A stretch of DNA of 33,291 nucleotides from RUG563 sp964549135 (GTDB taxonomy: Bacteria; Bacillota; Clostridia; Christensenellales; Aristaeellaceae), in contig CAZJUJ010000028.1 in assembly GCA_964549135.1 (NCBI GenBank), positions 1 through 33,291 of the forward strand, in the 5' to 3' direction. The notes beneath the pieces are model-generated. The model was not told the DNA's origin. It saw only the letters and a program-made list of their open reading frames with translations, and did no database searches. The position numbers were made by a program, and so were the translations under genes. The first letter of the stretch is position 1, and every line of letters begins with the position of its first letter. Positions 1 to 7,299 of this stretch are shown in pieces.

Positions 1-689
1 TCTTCGATGTATTTGCGCTCCACGCCATCCAGCCACAGCACCTGGCTGTAGCCCTGGGCCGCCGCCCGGTCGCCTGCGCGCATGGAAGCGGCGTAGTTGC
101 CGCCGCACTTGGCATAGCCCGTGCCGCCGCGGACGGCGCGCACATCCCGGGTTTCAATCATGATCCGCACGGGATTGAGCCCTTCCTTATAATAGGCGCC
201 CACGGGGGAAGCGATGATGACAAATTTGGCGTGGTGGATGGTATGCACGCCCAGGGTTTCATCATTGCCAAAGAGGAAGGGGCGCAGATACAGGCTGGTG
301 CCGGGAGCGGAGGGCACCCAATCCTTTTCCGTCTGCACAAAGGTTTTGAGCGCCTCCAGCGCAAATTCCTCATCCAGTTGGGGCAGGGACAGACGCTCTG
401 CGGACTGATTCATCCGCCTGACATTTTCCCAGGGCCGGAAAAGCTGCACCTCGCCGTCGGGACGGCGATAGGCCTTGAGGCCCTCAAAAATTTCCGCGCC
501 GTAATGGAATACGGTGGCGGCGGGATGCAGGCTGAGATTGCCGAAGGGGATGATCCGGGCGTCATACCAGCCCTTTTCGGCGCTGTATTCCATCACAAAC
601 ATATGATCGGTGAAAAACTGGCCAAAGCCCAGATGATTCTGATCCGGCTTTTCCTTGGGGACAAGGGTGCGAGTGAACGAAATTTCCAT
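1..689 (-). CDS. ilvE: Branched-chain amino acid aminotransferase, N-terminal part (runs off window)
   Basis: Encodes the first 229 residues of a fold-type IV PLP aminotransferase that interconverts Leu/Ile/Val and their 2-oxo acids using 2-oxoglutarate/glutamate. Visible family marks are the GLKAYRRPDGEVQLFRP segment near residues 65-82 and the catalytic-lysine region YAKCGGNYAAS near residue 200, where the Lys would form the PLP Schiff base. These resemble the longer BCAT subgroup that includes animal and Bacillus enzymes. The ATG at 689 follows AGAAGGGAG with a 10-nt gap; an ATG at 696 is in another frame. The gene starts 29 nt after the acyl-CoA synthetase fusion and is the third gene behind the Leu-type T-box, which fits a leucine-related role. 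The C-terminus lies outside the window. Confidence 0.93.
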   Translation of the reverse strand, partial: MEISFTRTLVPKEKPDQNHLGFGQFFTDHMFVMEYSAEKGWYDARIIPFGNLSLHPAATVFHYGAEIFEGLKAYRRPDGEVQLFRPWENVRRMNQSAERLSLPQLDEEFALEALKTFVQTEKDWVPSAPGTSLYLRPFLFGNDETLGVHTIHHAKFVIIASPVGAYYKEGLNPVRIMIETRDVRAVRGGTGYAKCGGNYAASMRAGDRAAAQGYSQVLWLDGVERKYIE

Positions 690-718
690 ACTTCATGATC
701 TCCCTTCTGCTGTTTCCT

Positions 719-3196
719 TTACGCCGTGACGATGCTGTTGGCCTTTTGCAGCTTCAGCTTCTCCACCGCATTTTCGCGCATCTTGTATTTGAGAATTTTC
801 CCGGCCGCATTGGTGGGGAAGGCATCCACAAATTCCACATAGCGGGGGGTTTTATGCCGGGCCATATGATCCCTGACAAAGGCCTTTAATTCGTCCTCGG
901 TCATGGTTTGTCCTTCCTTGAGGATAACGCAGGCCATAATTTCCTCGCCGTATTGCTCATCCGGCACGCCGATCACCTGCACATCCGATACCTTGGGATG
1001 GGTATAGATAAATTCCTCGATTTCCTTGGGATAGATATTTTCGCCGCCGCGGATGATCATATCCTTGAGCCGCCCGGTAATGCGGTAATTGCCCTCCGGG
1101 GTGCGGCAGGCCAGATCGCCCGTATGCAGCCAGCCCTCCTGATCGATGGCAGCCTGGGTCGCCCGGGGCATTTTGTAATAACCCTTCATGATATTATACC
1201 CCCGGGCCACAAATTCGCCGGTTTCGCCATCGGGCATATCCTCCCCGGTTTCGGGGCTGACAATCTTGCATTCGATTTCGGGAAGCGCCCGGCCTACCGT
1301 GCCCACCCGCACCTCCAGAGGATCATCGGTGGAAGACATGGTGCAGCCCGGGCTGGCCTCGGTCTGGCCGTATACGATGGTGATTTCGCTCATATGCATC
1401 TTGGTAACCACATCCTGCATCACCGAAATCGGGCAGGGAGAGCCGGCCATGATGCCGGTGCGCATATGAGAAAAATCGGTCTTTTCAAAATCGGGATGCT
1501 CCAGCAGCGCGATGAACATGGTGGGCACGCCATGGAAGGCGGTGATCTTTTCCTGATGGATGCAGCTCAGCGCCGGCTTGGGCGAAAAATAGGGAAGGGG
1601 ATAGAGGCTGGCCCCGTGGGTCATGGAGGCGGTCATGGCCAGCACCATGCCGAAGCAATGGAACATGGGCACCTGGATCATCATCCGGTCAGCGGTGGAA
1701 AGATCCATCCGGTCGCCGATGCATTTGCCGTTATTGACGATATTATGATGGGTCAGCATCACGCCCTTGGGAAAGCCGGTGGTGCCGGAGGTATACTGCA
1801 TATTGCATACATCGGTGGGCTGCACGCTTTCCGCCCGTCTCAGCAGCGCCTCCCGGGGGGTCTTCTGCGCCCGGGTCATGGCCTCCTCCCAGGTGAGGCA
1901 GCCCTTCATGGAAAAGCCCACGGTGATGATATTGCGCAAAAAGGGCAGGCGCTTGATATGCAGCGGTTCCCCGGAAACGGCAGAGGCAAGCTCGGGGCAA
2001 AGCTCCCGGATGATGCCCGCGTAATCCGCATCCCGCCAGCCCTCTACCAGAATCAGGGTATGGGTATCGCTCTGGCGGAGCAGATATTCCGCCTCGTGAA
2101 TCTTATAGGCGGTATTCACCGTAACCAGCACCGCGCCGATTTTGGTGGTGGCCCAGAAGGCGATATACCACTGGGGCACATTGGTGGCCCAGACCGCCAC
2201 ATGCGCACCCTTGCGCACGCCCATAGCCATCAGCGCCCGGGCGCATTCATCCACATCCTCCCGGAATTGCTGGTAGGTGCGGGTGTAATCCAGGGTGGTA
2301 TAGCGGAAGGCATACTGATCGGGAAATTCCTCCACCATCTTATCCAGCAGCCGGGAAAAGGTATAATCAATCAGTGCTTCCTTTTTCCATACATATTTGC
2401 CCGTGCCCCGCTGATTGGTATACAATTGATGCCGGGGGCGGCGGGGATCCTTGCCCAGAGAGCGGGCCATGGCGGCATAATGGGAAAAGACCACCTCGGC
2501 ATCCCCCAGCGCACCGGCGGCGGGCTCCCAGAAGAAGGAGAAAAAGCCATCGAAGCTGATGGAGCGCAGGGCGGAAAAGACCTCCGCCAGATTCATTTCA
2601 CCCTCGCCCAGCAGCCTTTTCTGCACCGCGCCCTGGCAAATGACGCCGTCGCAGAGATGCACATGGCGGATATACGCCCCCAGATCGGTCACGATTTCCT
2701 CCGCCGTTTTCCCGGCGGCAGCCGCCTGGGGCACATCCCACAGCGCACCCAGAAAATCCGAGGCGAAATAATCCAGCAGGTTTTTCAGCCTGCCCGTATC
2801 CTGATACAGGCCGCTGCTGGGGATCAGCAGGGCGACCCCCGCCTTTTCCGCCGCCCGGAGCAGGGGGCTGATGCGCGCCCGGGCCGCTTCCTCCGCTTCC
2901 GCCAGGGGCAGCGCCAGAAAGGGGGCGCGCAGATCATGGGCCAAATGGATCAGCTCCAGGATTTCCTCCTGTGTCCATTCCAGCCCCGCCGTCACGCAGG
3001 AAACGGAAAGGGCCTCCTCATTCAGGCGGCGTGCGGTATCGCTCATCCGCGCCGGGGAAAAGGGCGCGCCCTTCCCGGCAAAATCCGGCAGGCTGGAGGC
3101 GGCAATTTCCAGTCCGTCATAATGCATCTCCTTGGCCATGCGGATCCATTCATCCAGGGAAAAGGGCCAGCCGCCCGTGGAAAAGCTCAGCTTCAT
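719..3196 (-). CDS. Fusion protein: xylose-isomerase-like TIM barrel + acyl-CoA synthetase (AMP-forming)
   Basis: An 825-residue protein with two parts. Residues 1-255 or so resemble the sugar-phosphate isomerase/epimerase (AP endonuclease 2) TIM barrel: RHVHLCDG carries an HxH pair, GEGEMNL and FFWEP follow, but the usual early metal Glu appears as IPSSG and the usual DxxH as WDVPQ, so metal binding may be incomplete. Residues from about 270 to the end form an ANL-family acyl-CoA ligase with the phosphate loop YTSGTTGFPKG (about 465-475), YGQTEASPG, the HTGDL motif, GRLKDMIIRGGENIYPKEIE, and the catalytic Lys in NAAGKILK. The ligase part is closest in look to the YngI/ACSF2 medium-chain group, activating a carboxylic acid to acyl-CoA; the substrate is unknown. 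The start overlaps the upstream gene's stop (ATGA), with GAGGAG before it. Both halves read in one uninterrupted frame, so this is a real fusion. Confidence 0.88.
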   Translation of the reverse strand: MKLSFSTGGWPFSLDEWIRMAKEMHYDGLEIAASSLPDFAGKGAPFSPARMSDTARRLNEEALSVSCVTAGLEWTQEEILELIHLAHDLRAPFLALPLAEAEEAARARISPLLRAAEKAGVALLIPSSGLYQDTGRLKNLLDYFASDFLGALWDVPQAAAAGKTAEEIVTDLGAYIRHVHLCDGVICQGAVQKRLLGEGEMNLAEVFSALRSISFDGFFSFFWEPAAGALGDAEVVFSHYAAMARSLGKDPRRPRHQLYTNQRGTGKYVWKKEALIDYTFSRLLDKMVEEFPDQYAFRYTTLDYTRTYQQFREDVDECARALMAMGVRKGAHVAVWATNVPQWYIAFWATTKIGAVLVTVNTAYKIHEAEYLLRQSDTHTLILVEGWRDADYAGIIRELCPELASAVSGEPLHIKRLPFLRNIITVGFSMKGCLTWEEAMTRAQKTPREALLRRAESVQPTDVCNMQYTSGTTGFPKGVMLTHHNIVNNGKCIGDRMDLSTADRMMIQVPMFHCFGMVLAMTASMTHGASLYPLPYFSPKPALSCIHQEKITAFHGVPTMFIALLEHPDFEKTDFSHMRTGIMAGSPCPISVMQDVVTKMHMSEITIVYGQTEASPGCTMSSTDDPLEVRVGTVGRALPEIECKIVSPETGEDMPDGETGEFVARGYNIMKGYYKMPRATQAAIDQEGWLHTGDLACRTPEGNYRITGRLKDMIIRGGENIYPKEIEEFIYTHPKVSDVQVIGVPDEQYGEEIMACVILKEGQTMTEDELKAFVRDHMARHKTPRYVEFVDAFPTNAAGKILKYKMRENAVEKLKLQKANSIVTA

Positions 3197-4593
3197 ACCA
3201 TTTTCTCCTCATAGGCGATTTTATTGAGGGCGTTGATATAGGCCCGGATAGCCGCGCCGATAATATCGGTGGAAATGCCCTTGCCGGCATAGATTTTTCC
3301 GCCGCAGCGCAGGCGCACCAGGGCATCGCCCATGGCCTCCCGATTCTTGGTGACGGAGGCGATCTGGAAATCATCCAGTTCGTAATGCTGGCCCACGATC
3401 TGCTCAATGGCCAGGAAGGCGGCATCAATGGGGCCGTCCCCGGCGCACAGGCCGGTGAGCCGCTCCCCCGCCTTTTCCAATACGATATGGGCGGTGGGGG
3501 CGATGGCATTGCCGGAATTGATGAGATAGCTGCCCAGACGATAGGTGGGGGGCACCTGCTGCGCCACGGAGAGGATAATGGCCTCCATTTCCGCCCGCTT
3601 CATTGCGCGGCCCTTGCCCTCTCTTTCCAGCGCCTCCTGCACATGCTTCATATCCTCCTCGCTCAATTCATAGCCCAGCGCCCGCACCGCATCGGATACG
3701 GCGGCCTCCCCGGCCTTGGCAGGCAGAAGCATCTCCCCGGGATCGGAAAAAAGATGGCCGTCAAAGGGCGTGGAGGAGCCATGAATCGCCGCAAAAAGGG
3801 CATCCATTTCCCCGGCGGTGCGATGCACCCGGGTCACATCCAGGGCGCTTTCCAATTGCAGATCGGCGCCCCGGGCCCGCAGAATGCCGCCCACCGCCGC
3901 CGCATCCAGTCCCTGGGCATCGCCATAGGCGGTCTTGATTTCATCCGCACCGGCGGAAAGCGCCGCCACCGCGCAGGCAGCCGCCAGATTCAATTCATTG
4001 CCGCAGCGCACGCAGAGCGTTTTCTCCCCGCCGATCTCTTCCCGCACCCGCCTGACCAGCGCCGCCATTTCCTCCGGCAGGGAAAGCCCGGCGGAATCGC
4101 AGACGGTAATGCGGCCCGCACCCGCCTCCAGGGCGGCGCGCACAGCGCTCATGGCAAAGGCCTCTTCCGCCCGGGTCATATCCTCGCAGACGAATTCCAC
4201 ATCGGTGCAGAGCCCCCGGGCCGCCGATACCAATTCCCCAATCAGGGCCAGCACCCGGGGCGGCTTCATATGGCAGAAATATTCCATCTGCGCGCTGGAT
4301 ACGGGCACGGAGATCACCAGCCGGGGACGGGCGGCGCCCCGCAGCGCCTCCCAGGCATTGTGGACGCTTTCCTCCGTCATCCCCGCATGGCAGGCAAGGG
4401 CGCTGCGCCTGACCACGGCGCAGAGGCTGCGCATCAGCAGCATATCCGCTTCATTCCCGGAAAGGGGAGGAATTTCCACTGCCTCCAGCCCCAGATGATC
4501 CAATTTCCGGGCCGCCTCCAGCTTCTGCCTGAAGCCGGCCGCCCGGGCCGCAGGGGTAAACAGCGTCTGATCCGAAATGCCAATCCGTCGCAT
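3193..4593 (-). CDS. 2-isopropylmalate synthase-like protein with degenerate active site and intact LeuA dimer/regulatory domain
   Basis: 466 residues. The N-terminal half has the outline of an HMGL-like TIM barrel (ISDQTLFTPAARAAGF near residue 6, AARKLDHLGLEAVEIP near 27), but canonical LeuA features are missing. The TLRDGEQ motif reads TLFTPAA, the metal-binding HxHND motif reads RCGNELNLA near residue 193, and the SGIHQDG and GKHSGR motifs are not recognisable. By contrast residues about 345-466 match the LeuA allosteric/dimer domain well (GDGPIDAAFLAIEQI, then a GISTDIIGAAIRAYINALN end). I infer either a non-catalytic leucine-binding protein or an aldolase-like enzyme with altered chemistry. 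The ATG at 4593 is chosen over an in-frame TTG at 4614 because GAGGAGG lies 9 nt before it. It is the first gene after the T-box leader. Confidence 0.82.
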   Translation of the reverse strand: MRRIGISDQTLFTPAARAAGFRQKLEAARKLDHLGLEAVEIPPLSGNEADMLLMRSLCAVVRRSALACHAGMTEESVHNAWEALRGAARPRLVISVPVSSAQMEYFCHMKPPRVLALIGELVSAARGLCTDVEFVCEDMTRAEEAFAMSAVRAALEAGAGRITVCDSAGLSLPEEMAALVRRVREEIGGEKTLCVRCGNELNLAAACAVAALSAGADEIKTAYGDAQGLDAAAVGGILRARGADLQLESALDVTRVHRTAGEMDALFAAIHGSSTPFDGHLFSDPGEMLLPAKAGEAAVSDAVRALGYELSEEDMKHVQEALEREGKGRAMKRAEMEAIILSVAQQVPPTYRLGSYLINSGNAIAPTAHIVLEKAGERLTGLCAGDGPIDAAFLAIEQIVGQHYELDDFQIASVTKNREAMGDALVRLRCGGKIYAGKGISTDIIGAAIRAYINALNKIAYEEKMV

Positions 4594-4614
4594 CCTTCCG
4601 TTCCTCCTCTTCAA

Positions 4615-4891
4615 TAAAAAACGCCCCCAAAGCGTCTGTTGCGCTTCAGGGACGATAAAAGCATCTTTTACCGCGGTACCACCCTTTTTGCCGCCGCTGC
4701 GGCCTCCTCCGGACTCCTGATAAAGCCCTGCGCCATGATAACGGGGCGTGCCGGGACGCCTTACTGAATCTGCATCCGTTCAGGCATCCTGCTCGGGAGC
4801 GAGACTGCCCGTCCACCGCATGATTGGCTCGCACCGGCCGCCAATTCTCTTGCATGCTGCATGGGGAGCATAACTCCGTCAAAGCTGGTAT
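4615..4891 (-). promoter_or_regulatory. T-box leader, probable tRNA-Leu specifier (CTC)
   Basis: Untranslated leader of the LeuA-like operon. On the minus strand, AAGGGTGGTACCGCGG (about 4671-4687) is the T-box antiterminator bulge sequence that pairs with the NCCA end of uncharged tRNA. Stem I is visible: the AGAG bulge, the distal hairpin ATTGGC/GCCAAT with a GGTG-containing loop, and a closing GGAG/CTCC helix. The 3' side of the specifier loop reads GTCTCG, then CTCC, then CGAGC. Aligned to characterised T-boxes this puts CTC (Leu) just before the conserved purine and helix. A strong terminator ends the leader. Charged tRNA should stop transcription and leucine starvation should allow it. 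Confidence 0.9.
4616..4654 (-). terminator. T-box intrinsic terminator
   Basis: A 13-bp stem (arms at 4642-4654 and 4622-4634, including G-T pairs) with a 7-nt loop is followed on the minus strand by six T residues (4621-4616). It lies just after the T-box sequence and before the gene's ribosome binding site, as expected of the terminator conformer that competes with the antiterminator. Confidence 0.9.
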
Positions 4892-4897
4892 GGCATC

Positions 4898-4925
4898 ATT
4901 TTAATCGATTTTGCCGTTTTGTCAA
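4898..4925 (-). promoter_or_regulatory. Promoter of the Leu T-box operon
   Basis: Minus-strand TTGACA (4925-4920), a 16-nt spacer and TAAAAT (4903-4898) form a near-consensus sigma-A promoter. Transcription would begin near 4891 and produce the T-box leader. The -35 box is only about 40 nt from the stop codon of the fakA-like gene upstream, and I see no terminator between them, so some read-through into the leader is possible. Confidence 0.8.
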
Positions 4926-4965
4926 GGGGCGGCGCGGTATTTTGAATGTATTTGCAATCTGGCCG

Positions 4966-6612
4966 TTATTCCACCGAAATCAGGTAATAATACAGGGGCT
5001 GGCCGCCGGAATGCACATCCACATCGCAATCGGGATACATTTCCTCGATTTCCTCTGCCAGGGCCCGGGCGTCCTCCTCCTTGGTATCGGCGCCGTAATA
5101 GACGGTGATCAGGCCGTCATCCTCGGTCACGATGGCGTTGACCAGAGAAATGGCCACGTCATGCACGTTATCCGCCTTAAAGGATACCTGACCGTTATGC
5201 AGGCCGATAATATCGCCCTCGGTGATATGCATGTTTTCAAATTCGCTGTCCCGCACGGCGTAGGTGATGCTGCCGGTGCGCACCCGCTGGGCGGCCTCAT
5301 TCATGCGCTCGATATTTTCCTCCACGGAAAGATCGGGCTGGAAGGCCACCGCCGCGGCAATGCCCATGGCCACATTCTTGGTGGGCAGCACCTCCACCCG
5401 CTTCTTGGAAAGCTGGGCCGCCTGCTGGGCCGCCAGGATGATATTGCCGTTATTGGGGAAAACAAAGATCGTTTCGGCATTGACCGATTCAATGGCCTTG
5501 GACAGATCCTCAATGGAGGGATTCATGGTCTGCCCGCCCTCCACCACGGCATCTACCTGCAGATCCTTGAGAATGCCGGAAAAGCCCTCGCCCAGAGAAA
5601 CGCTGACCATGCCATAGGGCTTGGGCGGCTCATTCTTGGCCTTTTCGGCCTTTTTGCGCAGATTCTCCCGGCGCTGCTCCACCATGTTTTCGATCTTGAG
5701 ATTGACCAACTCGCCCAGCTCCAGGCCATACTGCAAAGCCTTGCCGGGATCATTGGTATGCACATGCACCTTGACCAGGGATAAATCGCCCACCACCAGC
5801 ACGCAATCGCCGATGCGGTTCAGGCGGCGGCGGAAGGTATCGATATCCTCATCCCGGGCCTGCTCCTTGAGATTCTGGATCAGAAATTCGGTGCAGTAGG
5901 CAAAGACGATTTCCTCCAGGGAATCATGATCGTCCTCAAATTCCACCGTTTCGCTGCTTTCCATATCGGTGGGCAGGGATTCGATGGTTTCGCCCCGCAG
6001 CACGGCGGCATAGCCCTGATAGAGCAGCAACAGCCCCCGGCCGCCGGCATCCACCACCCCGGCCTGCTTCAGCACCGGCAGCATTTCGGTGGTGCGCTTG
6101 AGGATGCTTTCGCCGGTGGAGAGGATCACGTTAAAGAGCGCCTCATAATCATCCGGCGCGGCCTGAGCCTGCTTGATGGCATCCTCGGCAATCACCCGGG
6201 CCACGGTAAGGATGGTGCCCTCCTTGGGCTTCATGACGGCCTTATAGGCGGTATCCGCGCCGGATTTGATGGCGCGGGCGAAATCGACGGGCGTAATTTT
6301 CTCCAATCCCTCCAGGGCGCGGGCAAAGCCGCGGTAGAGCTGGCTGGTGATCACGCCCGAATTGCCCCGGGCGCCGCGCAGCGCGCCCCTGGCCATGGCC
6401 TCTGCCGCCTCATCTGCCCGGGCGCATTCCCGGCTGTTTACCTCCCGGATGGCGCTGGCCAGCGTCAGGGACATATTGGTGCCCGTGTCGCCGTCCGGCA
6501 CGGGGAATACATTCAGGGCGTCTACCGCCTCGCGGTTCTTTTCCAGCAGCTTGGCGCCGGCGATGAACATTTCGCGCAGCATCAGCCCGTCAATCGTTTT
6601 TACCTGAAACAA
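4966..6612 (-). CDS. fakA: FakA-like DAK2-domain kinase (fatty acid kinase subunit, YloV family)
   Basis: 548 residues, normal for the family. The N-terminal DhaL/DAK2 domain shows NVFPVPDGDTGTNMSLT (about residues 40-56), the conserved Asp-rich segment that holds Mg-ATP, followed by RGARGNSGVITSQLYRGFA. The C-terminal half is the FakA-type extension seen in YloV proteins. In characterised Firmicutes FakA phosphorylates fatty acids presented by a FakB (DegV-type) partner, feeding phospholipid synthesis; no fakB is present in this window. The start is read as TTG at 6612 because GGAGGG precedes it by about 7 nt and the nearest upstream ATG (6631) is out of frame. It follows the Asp23-family gene by 35 nt, the usual yloU-yloV arrangement. 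Confidence 0.93.
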   Translation of the reverse strand: MFQVKTIDGLMLREMFIAGAKLLEKNREAVDALNVFPVPDGDTGTNMSLTLASAIREVNSRECARADEAAEAMARGALRGARGNSGVITSQLYRGFARALEGLEKITPVDFARAIKSGADTAYKAVMKPKEGTILTVARVIAEDAIKQAQAAPDDYEALFNVILSTGESILKRTTEMLPVLKQAGVVDAGGRGLLLLYQGYAAVLRGETIESLPTDMESSETVEFEDDHDSLEEIVFAYCTEFLIQNLKEQARDEDIDTFRRRLNRIGDCVLVVGDLSLVKVHVHTNDPGKALQYGLELGELVNLKIENMVEQRRENLRKKAEKAKNEPPKPYGMVSVSLGEGFSGILKDLQVDAVVEGGQTMNPSIEDLSKAIESVNAETIFVFPNNGNIILAAQQAAQLSKKRVEVLPTKNVAMGIAAAVAFQPDLSVEENIERMNEAAQRVRTGSITYAVRDSEFENMHITEGDIIGLHNGQVSFKADNVHDVAISLVNAIVTEDDGLITVYYGADTKEEDARALAEEIEEMYPDCDVDVHSGGQPLYYYLISVE

Positions 6613-6647
6613 GGGCTTTCCCTCCGTTCATGTGGCGATTCGCGTGC

Positions 6648-6998
6648 TTACACGCGGATTCCTTCCACCGAAATATTGACGGAGCGCACCTTGACCCCCG
6701 TCATGCTTTCCAGCTTGTAGCGAACCTGCTCCACAATCGTTTTGCATACCTCGGCTACAGAGATGCCGTATTCCACCACGATGAACAGATCCACATCCAG
6801 CTGCTCGTCAACCATGCGGACCTGTACGCCGCGGCTCAGGTTTTCGCGGCCCAGCCATTCCACCAGGCCATCTTTGGCCCGCTTGGAGGACATGGCCACA
6901 ATGCCATAGCATTCCAGGGCGGCATAGCCCACCACCTTGAGCATGACGTCTTCCGAAATATAGATCGTGCCAATGTCATTCTTGATCTTGCATTCCAT
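6648..6998 (-). CDS. Asp23/Gls24 family envelope-stress protein (YloU-like)
   Basis: A 116-residue protein of the Asp23/Gls24 family. It has the typical start IGTIYISEDVMLKVVGYAALECYGIVAM, a central region with alternating beta strands (VQVRMVDEQLDVDLFIVVEYG) and a closing helix and strand (VKVRSVNISVEGIRV). There is no signal peptide or membrane segment. Members are cytosolic and often linked to cell-envelope homeostasis; the precise biochemical role of YloU is not established. AAGGAGGT precedes the ATG. It is the first gene of a two-gene operon with the FakA-like kinase. Confidence 0.92.
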   Translation of the reverse strand: MECKIKNDIGTIYISEDVMLKVVGYAALECYGIVAMSSKRAKDGLVEWLGRENLSRGVQVRMVDEQLDVDLFIVVEYGISVAEVCKTIVEQVRYKLESMTGVKVRSVNISVEGIRV

Positions 6999-7055
6999 AA
7001 TTATAGCGACCTCCTTAGTCGGTCCTGGCCTGCGGGTATTCGCAGGTCACTTTAT

Positions 7056-7084
7056 AGTATAATGTATTTTGGCCCGGGATGCAA
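7056..7084 (-). promoter_or_regulatory. Promoter of the Asp23-fakA operon
   Basis: Minus-strand TTGCAT (7084-7079), a 17-nt spacer and TATACT (7061-7056). The short leader that follows contains a 6-bp hairpin (CCTGCG/CGCAGG, 7029-7046) before the ribosome binding site; it has no T-run and so is not a terminator. Confidence 0.75.
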
Positions 7085-7148
7085 GCCTTGAATTTGACGC
7101 AGATTAAAAATCGCCCCATTTTTTCGCTTTTTGGAGCAAAAGGAGGGC

Positions 7149-7160
7149 TTTGCGCGCAAA
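7149..7160. promoter_or_regulatory. 12-nt perfect palindrome in the divergent intergenic region (candidate operator)
   Basis: TTTGCGCGCAAA sits in the 300-nt gap between the Asp23 gene and the oxidoreductase gene, upstream of both promoters. Its position and symmetry are compatible with a regulator site, but no regulator gene is adjacent and nothing else supports function. Apart from the two promoters and this palindrome I see nothing else in the gap. Confidence 0.25.
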
Positions 7161-7228
7161 ATCTCCCGCAATATTCCGATCTTCTTTTTCCGCTGCTGTC
7201 GTTTTTCCGTTTTTTCCTGCGTGATCCC

Positions 7229-7257
7229 TTGTTTTGTTCTCAGATTTGGTATATAAT
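7229..7257 (+). promoter_or_regulatory. Promoter of the mannitol-dehydrogenase-family gene
   Basis: TTGTTT (7229-7234), a 17-nt spacer and a consensus TATAAT (7252-7257), about 43 nt before the start codon and followed by a GGAGG ribosome binding site. Confidence 0.7.
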
Positions 7258-7299
7258 CGGAGACAGTGATCTTCAAAATGGTATGAAGGAGGAATTTCC

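Noticed and set aside
908..3214. A 768-codon open frame on the plus strand opposite the TIM-barrel/acyl-CoA synthetase gene
   Set aside because: It has low-complexity His/Gly/Ala-rich content and no recognisable domain. It mirrors the codon pattern of a GC-rich gene that clearly encodes a known enzyme on the other strand.
2971..4617. A 548-codon plus-strand open frame overlapping the LeuA-like gene
   Set aside because: Antisense shadow of a gene with a recognisable LeuA dimer domain; no ribosome binding site or family motif.
4646..4882. A 78-codon minus-strand open frame
   Set aside because: It lies entirely inside the T-box leader, whose RNA motifs explain the sequence.
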